From positions 54,592,046 to 54,656,045 of the forward strand of contig NC_088302.1 of NCBI RefSeq assembly GCF_032854445.1: 64,000 nucleotides of DNA, written 5' to 3'. Both the position numbers and the translations under genes were made by a program. This stretch comes from Liolophura sinensis. Lineage: Eukaryota; Mollusca; Polyplacophora; Chitonida; Chitonidae. Each line of letters opens with the position of its first letter. The stretch's first letter is position 1. The notes under the pieces are model-generated. The model saw only the letters and a program-made list of their open reading frames with translations. It was not told the DNA's origin and ran no database searches. Positions 60,998 to 64,000 of the stretch are shown one piece after another.

Positions 60998-63665
60998 ATG
61001 GCTACAGGGCCGGGGGAGGAATGTTGGTAGGTATATGATGGCTACAGGGCTGGGGGAGGAATGTTGGTAGGTACATGATGGATATAGGGCTGGGGGAGGA
61101 ATGTTGGTAGGTATCTGATGGATACAGGGCTGGGGGAGGAATGTTGGTAGGTACTTGATGGATAAAGGGCTGGGGGAGGAATGTTGGTAGGTATATGATG
61201 GATACAGGGCTGGGGGAGGAATGTTGGTAGGTATATGATGGATACAGGGCTGGGGGAGGAATGTTGGTAGGTATCTGATGGCTACAGGGCTGGGGGAGGA
61301 ATGTTGGTAGGTATCTGATGGCTACAGAGCTGGGGAGGAATGTTGGTAGGTATCTGATGAATACAGGGCTGGGGGAGGAATGTTGGTAGGTACCTGACTG
61401 ATACAGGGCTGGGGGAGGAATGTTGGTAAGTACATGATGGATACAGGGCTGGGGGAGGAATGTTGGTAAGTACATGATGGATACAGGGCTGGGGGAGGAA
61501 TGTTGGTAGGTATCTGAAGGATACAGGGCTGGGGAGGAATGTTGGTAGGTACTTGATGGATATAGGGCTGGGGAGGAATGTTGGTAGGTATCTGATGGAT
61601 ACAGGGCTGGGGGAGGAATGTTGGTAGGTATCTGATGGATACAGGGCTGGGGGAGGAATGTTGGTAGGTATCTGATGGATACACGGCTGGGGGAGGAATG
61701 TTGGTAGGTAACTGATGGGTACAGGGCTGGGGGAGGAATGTTGGTAGGTACATGATGGATACACGGCTGGGGAGGAATGTTGGTAGGTATCTGATGGATA
61801 CAGGACTGGGGGAGGAATGTTGGTAGGTACTTGATGGATATAGGGCTGGGGGAGGAATGTTGGTAGGTACCTGATGGATACAGGACTGGGGGAGGAATGT
61901 TGGTAGGTATCTGATGGATACAGGACTGGGGAAGGAATGTTGGTAGGTATCTGATGGATACAGGACTGGGGAAGGAATGTTGGTAGGTATCTGATGGATA
62001 CAGGGCTGGGGGAGGAATGTTGGTAGGTATCTGATGGATACAGGGCTGGGGGAGGAATGTTGGTAGGTATCTGACTGATAAAGGGCTGGGGGAGGAATGT
62101 TGGTAGGTACATGATGGCTACAGGGCTGGGGGAGGAATGTTGGTAGGCACATGATGGATATAGGGCTGGGGGAGGAATGTTGGTAGGTACCTGATGGATA
62201 CAGGGCTGGGGGAGGAATGTTGGTAGGTATCTGATGGATATAGGGCTGGGGGAGGAATGTTGGTAGGTATCTGATGGATATAGGGCTGGGGGAGGAATGT
62301 TGGTAGGTACTTGATGGATATAGGGCTGGGGGAGGAATGTTGGTAGGTATATGATGGATACAGGGCTGGGGGAGGAATGTTGGTAGGTATCTGATGGATA
62401 CAGGGCTGGGGGAGGAATGTTGGTAGGTATCTGATGGATACAGGGCTGGGGGAGGAATGTTGGTAGGTATCTGATGGATACAGGGCTGGGGGAGGAATGT
62501 TGGTAGGTACCTGACTGATAAAGGGCCGGGGAGGAATGTTGGTAGGTATATGATGGATACAGGGCTGGGGGAGGAATGTTGGTAGGTATATGATGGATAC
62601 AGGGCTGGGGGAGGAATGTTGGTAGGTATCTGACTGATACAGGGCTGGGGGAGGAATGTTGGTAGGTATCTGATGGATATAGGGCTGGGGGAGGAATGTT
62701 GGTAGGTACATGATGGATACACGGCTGGAGGAGGAATGTTGGTAGGTATCTGATGGATACACGGCTGGGGGAGGAATGTTGGTAGGTATATGATGGATAC
62801 AGGGCTGGGGGAGGAATGTTGGTAGGTATCTGATGGATATAGGGCTGGGGGAGGAATGTTGGTAGGTACCTGACTGATAAAGGGCTGGGGAGGAATGTTG
62901 GTAGGTATATGATGGATACAGGGCTGGGGGAGGAATGTTGGTAGGTACCTGATGGATATAGGGCTGGGGGAGGAATGTTGGTAGGTACCTGATGGATACA
63001 GGGCTGGGGGAGGAATGTTGGTAAGTACATGATGGATATAGGGCTGGGGGAGGAATGTTGGTAGGTACATGATGGATATAGGGCTGGGGGAGGAATGTTG
63101 GTAGGTACCTGACTGATACAGGGCTGGGGGAGGAATGTTGGTAGGTATCTGATGGCTACAGGGCTGGGGGAGGAATTTTGGTAGGTATCTGATGGCTACA
63201 GGGCTGGGGGAGGAATGTTGGTAGGTATCTGATGGATACAGGGCTGGGGGAGGAATGTTGGTAGGTATCTGATGGATACAGGGCTGGGGGAGGAATGTTG
63301 GTAGGTACCTGACTGATACAGGGCTGGGGTAGGAATGTTGGTAGGTATATGATGGATACAGGGCTGGGGGGAGGAATGTTGGTAGGTACCTGATGGATAC
63401 AGGGCTGGGGGAGGAATGTTGGTAGGTATCTGATGGATACAGGGCTGGGGGAGGAATGTTGGTAGGTACCTGACTGATACAGGGCTGGGGGAGGAATGTT
63501 GGTAGGTACCTGACTGATACAGGGCTGGGGTGGATGTTGGAAGGTATCTGATGGATACAGGGCTGGGAGTGGTGAGTGGGGTGAGAGGAAAATATTGGAA
63601 GGTATCTGATAGATACAGGGCTGAGGGTGGTGGGTGAGGGTGGGGGACTGTTGGTAGGTACCTGA
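60998..63665. repeat. 40 bp G-rich minisatellite, about 63 copies plus degenerate end
   Basis: The unit is GCTGGGGGAGGAATGTTGGT plus AGGTATCTGATGGATACAGG. Copies vary at ATC/ACC/ACA/ACT before TGATGG and lose single G bases in the G-run. From 63535 to 63665 the copies are degenerate. On the minus strand every frame is stop-free, giving nested ORFs of 782, 582, 214, 163 and 157 codons with a 40-residue cycle (YLPTFLPQPCIHQIPTNIPP...). The frame follows no intron and has no domain, so it is not called as a gene. Confidence 0.96.
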
Positions 63666-64000
63666 AACACTTACTACTGCTCAGCACTATATAAGCATTA
63701 GGCTACTACTACAGCGCTTCAGGTTAATGTTCACACACAATATGTGGCCGTGTGTCCATGTCAAATCTATCCCCACCCCCTCTGTCTCTCCATGTAGGCC
63801 TACTTCCAGTTTGCTACTGAAATCACCTACGAGAGTCTGCATAATAACTGACAGACTAAGCTGTCTTACCAGGTTCTACTGCCATGCAATGAAGCAGGGA
63901 AAACAGATTAGCTCATTATTTGGCACAATCTCTCCTAATCACATTTACGGGTGGGCATACGGTGATCATTAAGAATATACTTTTAAAAGGCCCTACTCTC
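63666..64000. other. No feature seen
   Basis: Unique sequence at the window end. I looked here for the missing part of PDZ1 on the minus strand and found none; the upstream exons must lie beyond the window. Confidence 0.5.

Noticed and set aside
61322-63670. 782-codon minus-strand ORF
   Set aside because: It is entirely the 40 bp minisatellite. All three frames of that strand are open with the same peptide cycle, there is no domain, and the start lies in degenerate repeat copies.
63860-63900. Possible micro-exon of PDZ1 (CATGGCAG...CTG|GTAAGAC)
   Set aside because: Only nine bases between the sites and no PDZ motif; acceptor and donor strings of this length occur by chance.

Overview
The window looks like nuclear DNA of a marine mollusc. 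Genes are split by introns with GT...AG borders. Several interspersed copies belong to a tRNA-headed SINE whose 3' part resembles the Meta-type SINE core common in molluscs. There is a second mollusc-style SINE tail at 7.4-7.6 kb. The species cannot be named from sequence alone. A 200-base run of N marks an assembly gap at 4899-5098.

Genes. Both convincing genes lie on the minus strand. The main one occupies 58175 down to 41195 in nine exons and encodes a multi-PDZ scaffold of the PDZD2/pro-IL16 family. The exons join in one unbroken frame of 952 codons. They encode the last helix and strand of a first PDZ domain, a long disordered linker, PDZ2, a linker, PDZ3, a linker built of 15 eight-residue repeats, and PDZ4. 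The order and much of the residue pattern follow vertebrate PDZD2. The 5' part lies beyond base 64000. One intron uses a GC donor. A second multi-PDZ unit starts in an exon at 11473-12442: spliced leader, an upstream ORF, then a start codon, a PDZ domain and the start of another. It runs off the low end of the window. It may be a separate gene or an internally initiated C-terminal module of the first gene.

Layout. 1-11472: intron of the second unit, with 48, 53 and 26 bp tandem arrays and the assembly gap. 11473-12442: its first coding exon. 12443-41194: no confirmed gene; SINEs, a possible promoter-like block near 23.8 kb, and arrays with units of 82, 36, 67, 69, 24, 44, 45 and 89 bp. 41195-58175: the PDZD2-like gene, whose introns hold arrays of 50, 44, 30 and 23 bp. 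58176-64000: two large arrays (61 bp x 35, 40 bp x about 63).

The striking property of the window is its load of minisatellites. At least seventeen unrelated arrays cover roughly 30 percent of it. Several carry recognisable source signals: one contains a tRNA A-box-like segment in every unit, and one is built from a 3' splice-site region. A 24 bp coding array has expanded a PDZ linker. The longest ORFs in the window (up to 782 codons) are by-products of these arrays and are not called as genes.
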